Shown here piece after piece: positions 28,546 to 38,623 of a stretch of DNA of 64,000 nucleotides. The translations under genes were made by a program, and so were the position numbers. Positions within the stretch are counted from its first letter, which is position 1. Every line of letters begins with the position of its first letter. The notes under the pieces were generated by a model. The model searched no databases and was not told the origin of the DNA. It saw only the letters and a program-made list of their open reading frames with translations. This stretch comes from Snodgrassella alvi (GTDB lineage Bacteria; Pseudomonadota; Gammaproteobacteria; Burkholderiales; Neisseriaceae), in assembly GCF_002777425.1 (NCBI RefSeq), contig NZ_MDVC01000055.1:1-64000 (forward strand), read 5' to 3'.

Positions 28546-29306
28546 TATTTGATTACCGGATCGAAGCTGCACATAACCAGAGTAAACGGGATGTCTGTCG
28601 TTAAAACTGGTCCGCGTGCTTGTTGTTGTGATGCTTGTAAAAAACGAATATGGGTAAAATATTTATTGGCAGATACTTCTGGTAATGCTGCAGCGTTCTG
28701 GGCGACATTGATGCCGAGCAAATGGATATTCTGCCCCAAACTATTATGCTGGTAACTGCCAGCTGTTGCCAAACATTCTACTGACAAACTATTGTGGCGC
28801 AGGATTTCCAGTAGCAGATTGATGGCTTCATAAGTGGGTAATAGGCTTTGGATCCACTGGCGTAACTGATTTTCACGTTCTTCAGGATTTTTCTGCTGCC
28901 AGTAATAATATGAAGGCAAATCATACGGGCTAGTACCACCGGGAACAAACATACGTTGTTTGATTGCCATCAGCCATTCATTCTCACGCAAGTGCTGTCC
29001 GAATTTCTGTTGGACACTTTGCAGATTTGAAATTGCGGTCTGGATAGTTTCCAGCGCAGCACCACCTTCTTCACCACGTTGCCGTGCCAGACCTTTTTGG
29101 CGCTCCAGCTCCTGCAGAATATCCAGTTTCAGCTCGGCGCGTGCGGCTGCTTCCATGATTTCAAACAGTGAAAACAGTGCACAATGATGTGCCCAGATTT
29201 CACTACGTATTAATACTTCATGGAAGTGCTTGAACAGGTGTGCAATACGTAAGAAATTGCGGACGCGCTCGGACAAAGGATGTTCGAAATGGATGAGATC
29301 GGTCAT
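28545..29306 (-). CDS. zapD: Cell division protein ZapD
   Basis: A 253-residue protein of the ZapD (YacF) family, which bundles FtsZ filaments at the division ring. The N-terminus [21 protein letters not shown] and the mid helical bundle ([20 protein letters not shown]) are conserved. The gene lies between coaE and yacG with ATGA and TAATG overlaps, so all three are translated together. Confidence 0.95.
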   Translation of the reverse strand: MTDLIHFEHPLSERVRNFLRIAHLFKHFHEVLIRSEIWAHHCALFSLFEIMEAAARAELKLDILQELERQKGLARQRGEEGGAALETIQTAISNLQSVQQKFGQHLRENEWLMAIKQRMFVPGGTSPYDLPSYYYWQQKNPEERENQLRQWIQSLLPTYEAINLLLEILRHNSLSVECLATAGSYQHNSLGQNIHLLGINVAQNAAALPEVSANKYFTHIRFLQASQQQARGPVLTTDIPFTLVMCSFDPVIK

Positions 29307-29917
29307 AACTTGGCTGGTGTTAGAGCTTGATAGTAGTGATGCTGCTGAATGACTTTCCGGTTAAGTTCCTGCCAGCTGCCATCGTTGATAATAATATCAT
29401 CGGCAATGGCTTTTCTGCTATTACTGTCAGTTTGTTGTGCCATGATAGCACGGATTGTCGTTTCGTCCAGACCACTACGTTGCTGAACTCTTTGAATACA
29501 TACATCAAGCGGTGTTTCGATAATGAGTATGCGCTGTACCAGTTGTTGAAATTCCGGTTTTTCTACCAGTAAAGGAATTTCTATAATCCCATAATGTTGA
29601 TTGGATCCAGTTTGCTGTTTGGCTTGTTGCAAATTTTGCCAGATTAGAGGATGAAGAATATTTTCCAGCAATATGCGATTGTGGGGATCGGAAAATACCC
29701 AGTTACGTAGTTGTTGGCGGTTTAGACTACCATCAGCCAGAAACAGGTCTTTCCCACACTGTTTCTGGATTGCAGGTAAAGCCAGTCCTTGCGGGGCAGT
29801 AAGCTGGCGGGAAATATCATCTGCATTCAATACAGGTACACCCAAAGCAGCAAAACAGCTTGCTGCTGTAGATTTACCACTGCCTATCCCGCCGGATAAA
29901 CCTACCCAGAATGTCAT
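29303..29917 (-). CDS. coaE: Dephospho-CoA kinase
   Basis: A 204-residue enzyme for the last step of coenzyme A synthesis. The P-loop GLSGGIGSGKST sits at residues 6-17, with VLNADDISRQL and QRSGLDE downstream. ATG 29917 overlaps the pilD stop (ATGA), which sets the start; nine extra codons up to 29944 lie within pilD and are unlikely. Coupling to pilD is common in type IV pilus bacteria. Confidence 0.95.
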   Translation of the reverse strand: MTFWVGLSGGIGSGKSTAASCFAALGVPVLNADDISRQLTAPQGLALPAIQKQCGKDLFLADGSLNRQQLRNWVFSDPHNRILLENILHPLIWQNLQQAKQQTGSNQHYGIIEIPLLVEKPEFQQLVQRILIIETPLDVCIQRVQQRSGLDETTIRAIMAQQTDSNSRKAIADDIIINDGSWQELNRKVIQQHHYYQALTPAKL

Positions 29918-30765
29918 ATACCGAATCCGGAAAGACGCAACCACCAGTGAATCAGCTGGTTAATCTGACTGTTTGCCATCCACACAATCCAGCCAGCAAT
30001 AGCCAGTGCCGGACCAAAAGCCATTGGCTGACTGCGGGCAACTTTGAGAATAAGTGAGACAATAATGCCGACAATTGCGGCCATGAATACAATTAATGGC
30101 AATGCTGCGACTCCCATCCAGGCACCAAGAGCAGCCAGTAATTTGAAATCACCATAGCCCATGCCATCTTTGCCGGTTAGCAACTTGAATAGCCAGAATA
30201 GTGACCACAAGCTCAGATAGCCCAGTGCAGCACCCCAGACAGCAGCAGATAAGGGAACAAACTCACAGTACCAATTAAACAGTAAACCGAACCACAGTAG
30301 TGGCAAAGTAATCTGATCAGGCAAGAGCTGGGTATCAGCATCAATGAAAGTCAGTGCAATCAGCGCAGCAGTCAGTACCAGACCACCTGCTGCGACAGGT
30401 GTAACATCATAATGCCAGACTACTGCTGCAAAGGCCAGACCTGTTAATAACTCTACACAAAAGTAGCGGGGACTGATTGGTGCAGCACATGCGGCACAGC
30501 GACCACGTAGTAACAGATAGCTTAACAGCGGTACATTCTGCCACCAGCGGATTTTGCACTGACAGTGCGGACAGGCTGAAGGTGGGACACACAAATTAAA
30601 GTGGGCAGAATTTTCTGCTGGCAGTTGTAGTGCTATCCGTGCTTCAGCCTGCCAGCTTCTTTCCATCATGATGGGTAAGCGATAGATGACTACATTCAGA
30701 AAACTGCCAACAGTAAAACCCAATATTAGTGCGGCTATGCCAAAAAACAGGGTATCAGTTAACAT
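29914..30765 (-). CDS. pilD: Type IV prepilin peptidase/methylase PilD
   Basis: A 283-residue inner-membrane enzyme that cleaves and N-methylates type IV prepilins. Two CxxC pairs at 65-68 (CPHC) and 90-93 (CAAC) form the zinc site of the N-terminal domain. The catalytic aspartates are in FIDADTQLLPDQ and GYGDFK. About eight helices are seen. It starts six bases after pilG and belongs to the pilF-pilG-pilD run. Confidence 0.96.
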   Translation of the reverse strand: MLTDTLFFGIAALILGFTVGSFLNVVIYRLPIMMERSWQAEARIALQLPAENSAHFNLCVPPSACPHCQCKIRWWQNVPLLSYLLLRGRCAACAAPISPRYFCVELLTGLAFAAVVWHYDVTPVAAGGLVLTAALIALTFIDADTQLLPDQITLPLLWFGLLFNWYCEFVPLSAAVWGAALGYLSLWSLFWLFKLLTGKDGMGYGDFKLLAALGAWMGVAALPLIVFMAAIVGIIVSLILKVARSQPMAFGPALAIAGWIVWMANSQINQLIHWWLRLSGFGI

Positions 30766-30771
30766 CTGTCA

Positions 30772-32004
30772 TTAACCTATAGCGTTGCCCATATTGAACA
30801 TTGGTAAATACATCGCTACCAGAATGACACCAATAATTAGACCTAATACCACCATAATGATTGGTTCCATTAGTGAAGATAATTGTGAAACAGCGATATC
30901 TACATCGTCTTCATAAAATTCAGCGGCCTTATTCAGCATGGAATCAAGTGAACCAGATTCTTCCCCGATAGAGGCCATTTGTATTACCATATTGGGAAAT
31001 AACTCTGTTGCCCTCATGGCGGAAGTAAGTGAAATACCCTGATTTACTTTGGTACGGATTTCCTGAGTCGCTTCCTCATACTGGATATTACCTGATGCTC
31101 CGGCTACAGAATCCAGTACTTCTACCAGAGGTACCCCAGCAGCGAACAGAGTGGCCATAGTACGAGACCAGCGAGCAATAGTTGCTTTACGCACAATTTG
31201 CCCAAAGATAGGCAATTTTAACAACATATGATCAAAGCGTTTTCGCAGGTCTGCTGAGTTTTGAAACCATTTATAGAAGCCAATTCCCGCAATAATTAAT
31301 GTTATTAGAATAAAAATGCCATAATGAACGAAAAAGTCAGATATATTCATCATAACCTGAGTTAAGCCGGGCAATGGAACACCCATTCCTTCATATACCT
31401 TGGCAAAAGAGGGCAGTACAAACATCATCATGACAAAAACCAGTGCTATGGCAACAATGACTACAACGACCGGATAAGTTAAGGCACTTTTAACTTTTTT
31501 CTTGATACCTTGCGTTTTTTCTTTATATACCGCCAGCTTGTCTAATAGCCCTTCCAGTACACCACCAGTTTCACCGGCACGCACCAGATTACAGTAAAAT
31601 TTATCAAAGTATTTTGGGTGCTTGGAAAAAGAATCAGCCAGAGATGTACCCTGCTCAACATCTGCACGAATTTCTGTCAGTAACTGAGTTATACCTGGAT
31701 TGGAATGGCCTTTGGCAGCAATATCAAACGCCTGCATTAACGGTAAGCCGGACTTCATCATGGTGGATAACTGTCGCGTAAAGACAGTGATATCCGCCTG
31801 ACTGATTTTCTTCTGACGCTGTTTCTTGACCTTGGTAATCTGAATAACACGAATCTGACGCCGGTTCAGCTTGGCACGAGCTTCTGCTTCATTTTTTGCA
31901 ACTACCTCTCCGCGCACAATCTGTTCGGTTTTGATGTTTTTACCTTCAAAACTGAAAGTGGTACCGGCGGGTTTGGCTTTGGACACTGCTACTGGTTTAT
32001 TCAT
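30772..32004 (-). CDS. pilG: Type IV pilus inner-membrane platform protein PilG
   Basis: A 410-residue protein with two T2SF/GspF domains, each ending in a hydrophobic pair. FTRQLSTMMKSGLPLMQAFDIAA and MATLFAAGVPLVEVLDSVA are the repeated helices. It is the membrane platform that connects the pilus to the motor ATPases (PilC in Pseudomonas naming, PilG in Neisseria). ATG 32004 with GGGAAAAAAC upstream gives the family length; a TTG at 32046 would add 14 residues. Confidence 0.95.
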   Translation of the reverse strand: MNKPVAVSKAKPAGTTFSFEGKNIKTEQIVRGEVVAKNEAEARAKLNRRQIRVIQITKVKKQRQKKISQADITVFTRQLSTMMKSGLPLMQAFDIAAKGHSNPGITQLLTEIRADVEQGTSLADSFSKHPKYFDKFYCNLVRAGETGGVLEGLLDKLAVYKEKTQGIKKKVKSALTYPVVVVIVAIALVFVMMMFVLPSFAKVYEGMGVPLPGLTQVMMNISDFFVHYGIFILITLIIAGIGFYKWFQNSADLRKRFDHMLLKLPIFGQIVRKATIARWSRTMATLFAAGVPLVEVLDSVAGASGNIQYEEATQEIRTKVNQGISLTSAMRATELFPNMVIQMASIGEESGSLDSMLNKAAEFYEDDVDIAVSQLSSLMEPIIMVVLGLIIGVILVAMYLPMFNMGNAIG

Positions 32005-32052
32005 AGTTTTTTCCCACAGTATGGATTTAATTTGATAAATCGGCAATCAGCT

Positions 32053-33732
32053 TTAATCATTGGTGGTTGCCAGAATTTCGTCCAGAGACGTGATACCTTC
32101 CATAACTTTAAGCAAACCGGCATGACGTAAATCAACCAGTCCTTCCTTGAGTGCCTGAGTACTGATATCAACTTCATTACCGTTGTTCATAATGATACGT
32201 TGCATTTCTTCACTGACAGGCATGACTTCATAAACACCGGCACGTCCCTTGTAGCCTTTGCTTTTGCAGCGTTCACAGCCCACCGGCCGGTAAAATGTCC
32301 AGTCTTTGGCCAGATCTTCATCCGAAAAGCCGGCTTTTTTCAGAGCATCTTCAGGTGGACGTTCTGCTGGTGCCTTGCAGGTACATAAACGCCGTACCAA
32401 ACGTTGGGCCATAATCAGATTAACTGAACTGGCGATGTTGAACGGAGCAACGCCCATATTCAGCATACGTGACAATGTGGCCGGAGCGTTATTGGTATGC
32501 AGGGTGGAGAAAACCATATGGCCAGTTTGCGCAGCCTTGATGGCGATATCTGCTGTTTCCAGATCTCGAATTTCCCCCACCATGATAATGTCCGGATCCT
32601 GACGCAGGAAAGATTTTAGTGCTGCTGCGAATGTCAGCCCCTGTTTATCATTAACGTTGACCTGATTGATACCGGGCAGGTTAATTTCCGCTGGGTCTTC
32701 TGCAGTGGAAATATTAACGCTGTCGGTATTAAGTATGTTCAGACAGGTATACAGTGATACGGTTTTACCCGAACCGGTTGGACCGGTAACCAGCACCATG
32801 CCATAGGGGCGATGAATAGCTTCTAGCAGTAATTCTTTCTGAAATGGTTCAAAACCGAGCTGTTCGATATTCAAGGTAGCGGCATCCGAATTCAGGATAC
32901 GCATTACAATTTTTTCACCAAACAGGGTAGGCAGGGTGCTGACACGAAAATCAATTGGCTTGGCACCTTTGCGGAACTGAATCTGAATGCGGCCATCCTG
33001 AGGAACACGCTTTTCTGAAATATCCATTTTGGACATAACTTTGATACGTGAGGAGATCTGGCTGCGAATATTCAGTGGCATACGTACTACTTCACGTAAT
33101 TGTCCATCAACACGGAAACGTACCCGTGCGATTTCTTCATAAAATTCGAAATGGATATCTGATGCACCGCCGGCCAGAGCATCCCCCAGTATTTTGAAGA
33201 CAAATTTGGCAACAGGGCCATTTTCGCCATCTTCCTCATCTGCGGACATGGCATTGCTGCCACTTGCTTCTTCATCACCGACTGAATCCATGCCCTCCAG
33301 CAGACTGGTGGATTCCTGATCAAGATTTTCCAGTAACTGGCGTAACTGGTTATCACGAACAATAACCAAGTTCAGTACGCAGCCTGCATCAGTAGCAATT
33401 TTCTGGTAATGCTGTATCGATGTAGGGTCTGATACAGCGAGAAACAGGCGGTTACCGCGCTTGAATATCGGTACACACATGTATTGCTGCATGACTTTCA
33501 GATTGATTAAATTTGACGGTACCAGATTTTGGTTATACCGTTCCAGATTCAGGTAAGGAATACTGAATACACTGGACAAAAAGCTGGCCAGCTTATCGGC
33601 ATTAATGGCACCAGACTGCAACAGTGCCGGTATAACCGGACGTTTCTGTTCCAGCTCCTGACGCAGTTTTTCTGCTTTTTCTGCGTCAATAATCTGGTGT
33701 TTATACAAAACCCGAATCAATCCTACACTCAT
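32053..33732 (-). CDS. pilF: Type IV pilus assembly ATPase PilF
   Basis: A 559-residue extension motor (PilB type). An N-terminal MshEN domain is followed by the ATPase with Walker A GPTGSGKT near residue 317, Asp box and Walker [13 protein letters not shown], and a zinc-binding pair of Cys sets (CTC and GCERC) near 450-485. It powers pilin polymerisation through PilG. The ATG is 48 bases upstream (in transcript sense) of pilG, and all three pil genes are probably one transcript. Confidence 0.96.
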   Translation of the reverse strand: MSVGLIRVLYKHQIIDAEKAEKLRQELEQKRPVIPALLQSGAINADKLASFLSSVFSIPYLNLERYNQNLVPSNLINLKVMQQYMCVPIFKRGNRLFLAVSDPTSIQHYQKIATDAGCVLNLVIVRDNQLRQLLENLDQESTSLLEGMDSVGDEEASGSNAMSADEEDGENGPVAKFVFKILGDALAGGASDIHFEFYEEIARVRFRVDGQLREVVRMPLNIRSQISSRIKVMSKMDISEKRVPQDGRIQIQFRKGAKPIDFRVSTLPTLFGEKIVMRILNSDAATLNIEQLGFEPFQKELLLEAIHRPYGMVLVTGPTGSGKTVSLYTCLNILNTDSVNISTAEDPAEINLPGINQVNVNDKQGLTFAAALKSFLRQDPDIIMVGEIRDLETADIAIKAAQTGHMVFSTLHTNNAPATLSRMLNMGVAPFNIASSVNLIMAQRLVRRLCTCKAPAERPPEDALKKAGFSDEDLAKDWTFYRPVGCERCKSKGYKGRAGVYEVMPVSEEMQRIIMNNGNEVDISTQALKEGLVDLRHAGLLKVMEGITSLDEILATTND

Positions 33733-33932
33733 ACAAACTAAATCCCGTCTTAATAACTTTTAGAGTTTACACTTGCTGGCTATTACACCTGTCCTGGCTT
33801 CGTTTTACAGTCTGGTGTGTCCAGTATGCTGTTTTGTGACCGGTACAGAATATGCCTTTAGTAAATCCATGTTAATGTTTAATTGTGCTAATTATAAGTG
33901 AATTTGTGTATTTAAACAGCTTGTATATCTGT

Positions 33933-35630
33933 TTAGGCACAAATTTCCCAGTAATCTGCATACAACTGTAGTTCCATTTGTTGGCGCCATTCGTTGGCTA
34001 CCAGCCGGTAAACCACGCGTATGTGTTCTGGTAGGGGAGTGCCACAGCGGAAAAACATGGCTTCACATTCACAATTGCTCTTGCGCAACACTGCTTTGAT
34101 ATGGCCAGTGCCAACGCTTTGTTGCCGGATTACCCTGAATTCGTCGCAAAAACATGGTTCGGGAAAGTTTTGTCCCCACACCAATGCGGCCAGTTGTTGT
34201 GCAGTGTCTAAATTCAGGTGCCCATCGTCTAATGAACCATCGGTTTGGTAAGTATGATTGAGGTCGGCCGGCTGGATAAGTCGCTGGCAGACTGCCTCAA
34301 ATTCACGCTGGAAAGCTGGCAGATGTATGCTGGCTATACTCAACCCAGCTGCCATGGCATGGCCACCGAATTTCTGAATGATTTCTGGCCGACGCTTGCT
34401 AATCAGATCCAGTGCATCACGCAGATGTAAACCTGTGATGGAGCGACCCGAACCGCGTAACGTTCCATCTTCTGCCTGAGCAAAAACAATACTGGGGCGA
34501 TGGAAAGTTTCGCGTAAGCGGCCAGCAACAATACCGGTTACGCCCTGATGCCAGCTATCATGATAGGCAACAATGCTGTAGCTGTTTTCTGTATCAATGG
34601 TGGCCAGTTGCAGATTAGCCTCATCCTGCATACTGCGCTGAATCTGACGACGTTCACGATTTAAATCATCCAGCTGTAGAGCTAAATCTGTAGCGCTTTC
34701 CATATCGTCGCTCAGCAAACAGGCGATACCCAGACTCATGTCATCTAGCCGGCCTGCGGCATTCAGACGGGGACCAATGGCAAAACCAAGATCAAATGCC
34801 TGTGCCTGCTGTGCTTTGCGTTTTGCGACATGAAACAGGGCGCGTATGCCGGCCTGCATTTTATCTGCGCGTATCCGTCTGAGTCCCTGCGTTACCAGAA
34901 TACGGTTATTCTGATCAAGGGGGACGACATCGGCGATGGTGCCTAATGCCACCAGATCTAGCCATTGAGCCAGATTCGGTTCAGGACGTTGGCTAAACCA
35001 GTTATGCTGGCGCAGATGGTGGCGTAAGGCCATCAGTACGTAAAACATAACCCCTACGCCCGCCAGAGCCTTGCTTGGAAAATGATCTCCGGGCTGGTTG
35101 GGGTTAACAATAATGCATTCAGGCAGTTGTTCGCCGGGTAAATGATGGTCAGTAATCAAAACATCCATGCCCAGCTGTTGAGCCCGCTGTACCCCTGCCA
35201 CGCTGGCGATACCATTGTCTACGGTAAGCAGTAAATCGGTACCGGCCTGAGCAGCCAGTTCAGCAATTTGCGGTGTCAGACCATAGCCATGGTCAAAACG
35301 GTTAGGTACGAGAAAATCGGTTTTGGCGCCCATTGCCTGTAAACCACGCATACCCAGTGCGCAGGCCGTGGCACCATCTGCATCATAATCAGCCACAATC
35401 AGGATTTTTTCCTGCTGCTCGATTGCTCGTGCTAAGCGTTCACTGGCAGCCTGAATATTTTTCAGACTCTGAAACGGCAGCAGGGCAGACAGACTGTATT
35501 CAGTTTCGCTTTTGCTTTTAATGGCTCGGGCTGCATACAGTTTGGCCAATAAAGGATCAACGCCTTGTGCAAGTAAAGTTTGCTGAGCAACAGTATCAAT
35601 CGGGCGGGCAAGAATGCGAGCCGGTTTCAT
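33933..35630 (-). CDS. recJ: Single-stranded-DNA exonuclease RecJ
   Basis: A 565-residue 5'-3' single-strand exonuclease of the DHH family, used in recombination and mismatch repair. Motifs include VADYDADGATACALGMRG (motif I), DHHLPGEQLP (motif III), NAAGRLDDMSLG, and SGRSITGLHLRDAL. The length fits the family. The ATG overlaps the stop of the upstream conserved gene (ATGA), pointing to coupled translation. Confidence 0.96.
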   Translation of the reverse strand: MKPARILARPIDTVAQQTLLAQGVDPLLAKLYAARAIKSKSETEYSLSALLPFQSLKNIQAASERLARAIEQQEKILIVADYDADGATACALGMRGLQAMGAKTDFLVPNRFDHGYGLTPQIAELAAQAGTDLLLTVDNGIASVAGVQRAQQLGMDVLITDHHLPGEQLPECIIVNPNQPGDHFPSKALAGVGVMFYVLMALRHHLRQHNWFSQRPEPNLAQWLDLVALGTIADVVPLDQNNRILVTQGLRRIRADKMQAGIRALFHVAKRKAQQAQAFDLGFAIGPRLNAAGRLDDMSLGIACLLSDDMESATDLALQLDDLNRERRQIQRSMQDEANLQLATIDTENSYSIVAYHDSWHQGVTGIVAGRLRETFHRPSIVFAQAEDGTLRGSGRSITGLHLRDALDLISKRRPEIIQKFGGHAMAAGLSIASIHLPAFQREFEAVCQRLIQPADLNHTYQTDGSLDDGHLNLDTAQQLAALVWGQNFPEPCFCDEFRVIRQQSVGTGHIKAVLRKSNCECEAMFFRCGTPLPEHIRVVYRLVANEWRQQMELQLYADYWEICA

Positions 35631-36595
35631 AAACTTAATCCGCTAAAAGGTTTCGTTTTGCGCCAGAAAGGAGGAAGCCAAGGTTTGCGAATTTTAAGCA
35701 GACCCGCTTCGCACCGGATATCCAGACGATGAATTTGTCTGTTTTGCAGTGCTGTCAGTAGCGGTTGCCACCAGTGCTGCTCCCATTGTTGCAGTATCTG
35801 CGTATAGGTATAAACATCGCCCTGATTAACCGGTAAGCACAATTCCTCGTTAAACAGTACAACTTCCTGCTGGCTGGACAGGGAATCAGATAATCTGGCG
35901 TAATTTTCTGGCAGGTTGTGTGCGTGAAATGCCCATGAGCTATTGGTATAAAGTAGCGTTTCATTGTTAGCTGTGCCTGTGCTGTCTTGTTCAAACCAGA
36001 AACCATTGATTGCGGGCAGACCACGTGCATTACGTTGCAGGTTCAATGGGTGCTGATACAGTAACATTTGCAGTTCGGTTTGCTGTTGCAGAATCTGGGT
36101 TGCGTCAGCTCCAACCGGTTTGGCTGTACCATCAATGCTGCCAGACAAATCCAGTAAGGATGGCAGGGTAAATTCAATGCTCTGTGGGGTGGTAACTAGC
36201 CATAAATCCGGTTTTACTGGCCAAAATTGCCAGCCGTCTGCCTGTAACCATGCGTTTAACACGTCACAGAAAGCCTGCGCTTCTTTTGTAGTCAGGCCAA
36301 GTGCTTTTCCATCCAGATACTGAAGCTGATGCATGCCGGCTGTCTGGCTGATGGGAGTAGCAATAAAGCCATAATCATTTGAGTTAGAATTTATTTGCTG
36401 GCTTGCCTGTTGTAACCATGAACCTTGCCACAGATATTGCCGGTAAAGCAGGCTTCTGCTAATAGTTTGTGGGAAATATTTGCTCCACAGCCGCAGGGTA
36501 TTCAGTGCCGGTAACTGTAATTTTGGCACCATAGCTTCCTGATGTGGCCACAATAAGCCCGGCAGGACAAGAGTCAGATGTAAATCAGCAGGCAT
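35627..36595 (-). CDS. Conserved hypothetical protein upstream of recJ
   Basis: A 322-residue soluble protein from ATG 36595 (MPADLHLTLVLPGLLWP). It is Gln/Trp/Leu-rich; near the middle it has NGFWFEQDS and near the end HRLDIRCEAGLLKIRKPW. Related betaproteobacterial proteins in front of recJ have been labelled phosphoglycerate-mutase-like or regulatory, but I see no catalytic Ser or metal-binding signature here and do not endorse an enzyme role. The longer frame to 36679 overlaps the M61 gene and is unlikely. Coupling to recJ by ATGA is the main functional hint. Confidence 0.65.
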   Translation of the reverse strand: MPADLHLTLVLPGLLWPHQEAMVPKLQLPALNTLRLWSKYFPQTISRSLLYRQYLWQGSWLQQASQQINSNSNDYGFIATPISQTAGMHQLQYLDGKALGLTTKEAQAFCDVLNAWLQADGWQFWPVKPDLWLVTTPQSIEFTLPSLLDLSGSIDGTAKPVGADATQILQQQTELQMLLYQHPLNLQRNARGLPAINGFWFEQDSTGTANNETLLYTNSSWAFHAHNLPENYARLSDSLSSQQEVVLFNEELCLPVNQGDVYTYTQILQQWEQHWWQPLLTALQNRQIHRLDIRCEAGLLKIRKPWLPPFWRKTKPFSGLSL

Positions 36596-36651
36596 GAATA
36601 CACAACATTTGTAAATAGGAAAATTAGGAAAGTAATGGTAATAATATCTGG

Positions 36652-38418
36652 TTAAATCTGTGACTGCGGCTGCAACCACTGCTGTAATAGCAATGCATTA
36701 TCAATGCTTAACAGCGCAGTATCAGTTGTCGCTGCCTGTGCCAGTAAGGTAGTCTGTCGCAGCAGACCGTCGCGGATAAAATGCAGCCGAACCGTTTCGC
36801 CCACATCAATACGTGCCCACTGTTTATCAAAATCAGTAATGATTTCATCATTAAGGGCAATAAGCTGATCACCAGCACACATGCCTGCATTCTCGGCACT
36901 GCCCTGATTAAATATCTGCTGTAGGCTGATGCCAAATGCTGCTGATTGAAAACGGGCACCCAAGTCTGCGCAAGCCTGTTCGTTAGGGGGGATATGTTCA
37001 ATATAAGCACCACCATGCTGGCGTGGCAAGGCCGCCCAGTGTAACTGCACCCCAGCTTGTTGCAACTGTTCAGCCAGAGGTAAATCAGCGGTAGTCATAA
37101 TATATTGCTGATAAACCTCGGTTAAATCTATACCAGTGGCCTGTTGAGCGATTTCTAGCCATTCATTTTCAGCCAGACCCATGCCTCGCTCACGCCAGTC
37201 GTGATACAGAGCACGCATAATGTCGTCCAGATTTTTCTGTTGTCCGGTTTGCTGGCGTATATAGTGATCCAGACACATGGCTGCCAGTGCACCTTTCTGG
37301 TAATAGCTGACAATAGCATTGGCACTGTTTTCATTCTGTTTATAGTATTTTGTCCACGAAGTGAAGCTGGAATCGGCCAAACTTTGCTTCAGCCGGCCGG
37401 CACCCTGCTGTACCCGAGTAATGGTTTTGGCCAGTAGTTGCAGATATTGAGCCGGGGTAATCACACCACTGCGTACCAGGAACCAATCATCATAATAAGA
37501 GGTGATGCCTTCAAATGCCCATAACAAACGGGTATAGGCTTCTGTATTCAGATCATCGTTGGCAAACACGGATGGAATAATAGATTTAACATTCCATGCG
37601 TGAAAATATTCATGGCTGAATAATCCCAGTAAGGTGATATAGGCATCGCTATTTTTGCCATCGGTTTGTGGCAGGTCATGCCGGTCTGCCATGAGTGCCG
37701 AAGATGATCTGTGTTCCAGTCCACCATAAATGCCATTTCCAACAAACAATAGAAAGCTGTAGCGCTCAAATGGTGCCGGTGCGGCAAACATGGCTATTTC
37801 GCTGGCACATATTTTGGCGACATCATCTACCAGCCGCTGCTGGTCAAACGGCGAGAAGTGTCCGCTGATGATAATTTCGTGGTCGATGCCACCTGCTGTA
37901 AATGGCAGACGCAGCAGATGGCCCATTTCCACCGGATAATCAATCAAGGCACGGTAATTGCTGGCCTGATAAACCTGTGCCTGTGATGTTTGCGGCATGG
38001 TGGTGGCGATGTCCCAGTTTTCCGGCAAACCGGTAATACCTAACTGACAGGTTTCCTGCTGACGCTGGTTATGACGTAAAAACAGGCAGGCACCATCAAA
38101 AAAGCCCCGTTCGGTATTTAAAAATGCGCCACGCACCGAAGTATCAAAGGCGTAAACCAGATAGCTGATTTCCCAATTACCAGCCTGCCCGCTGCAAACC
38201 CAGGTATTTTTATTTATTTGTTCTGCTGATGCTGGTGTACGGTTGCAACTGGCCGATAATGTGACAATGTGGCGGGCAAAATCACGAATCATATAACTGC
38301 CGGGTAGCCAGTTGGGCAGACTCAGACTGAAATCCTGATTATCCAGCTGTGTAAAACTGAGACGTACTTGCCACAAATGCTGGGTCAGAGAGTGGGGTTG
38401 CAAGTGATATTTAAGCAT
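36652..38418 (-). CDS. M61-family metallopeptidase with PDZ domain
   Basis: A 588-residue peptidase of the M61 (glycyl aminopeptidase) family. The zinc motif HEYFH occurs in LFSHEYFHAWNVKSIIP near residue 270. The N-terminal beta domain begins YHLQPHSLTQHLWQVRLSF. A C-terminal PDZ-like domain includes AENAGMCAGDQLIALNDEI. No signal peptide is evident, so it is probably cytosolic. The peptide substrate is unknown. It is followed by the recJ neighbour gene on the same strand with a gap of about 56 bases. Confidence 0.9.
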   Translation of the reverse strand: MLKYHLQPHSLTQHLWQVRLSFTQLDNQDFSLSLPNWLPGSYMIRDFARHIVTLSASCNRTPASAEQINKNTWVCSGQAGNWEISYLVYAFDTSVRGAFLNTERGFFDGACLFLRHNQRQQETCQLGITGLPENWDIATTMPQTSQAQVYQASNYRALIDYPVEMGHLLRLPFTAGGIDHEIIISGHFSPFDQQRLVDDVAKICASEIAMFAAPAPFERYSFLLFVGNGIYGGLEHRSSSALMADRHDLPQTDGKNSDAYITLLGLFSHEYFHAWNVKSIIPSVFANDDLNTEAYTRLLWAFEGITSYYDDWFLVRSGVITPAQYLQLLAKTITRVQQGAGRLKQSLADSSFTSWTKYYKQNENSANAIVSYYQKGALAAMCLDHYIRQQTGQQKNLDDIMRALYHDWRERGMGLAENEWLEIAQQATGIDLTEVYQQYIMTTADLPLAEQLQQAGVQLHWAALPRQHGGAYIEHIPPNEQACADLGARFQSAAFGISLQQIFNQGSAENAGMCAGDQLIALNDEIITDFDKQWARIDVGETVRLHFIRDGLLRQTTLLAQAATTDTALLSIDNALLLQQWLQPQSQI

Positions 38419-38568
38419 AATCTGTGCCTCAATGAAACGGGAAAGGAGTACCAGCGTTTTGTCTGTTAGGAAATTAAAATTATTGGCTATTGGCTTGATC
38501 AGCTCAATTGGCGACGATTATTGTTTGTTTGGCTGAGATTTATTGGTTTCGGTTAGCCGGAATGTGTT

Positions 38569-38606
38569 CAGGCTGCCTGAATAGCCCGGCGGGTTCAGAC
38601 AGCCTG
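38569..38606. terminator. Inverted repeat behind gapdh, with uptake-sequence-like arms
   Basis: CAGGCTGCCTGAA (38569-38581) pairs with TTCAGACAGCCTG (38594-38606) with one wobble, around a 12-base loop. The left arm contains AGGCTGCCTGAA, identical to the uptake-sequence dialect I recall for Simonsiella. In Neisseriaceae such paired copies often act as terminators. The T tail is poor. Confidence 0.6.
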
Positions 38607-38623
38607 TACATGCTGACAACAGC

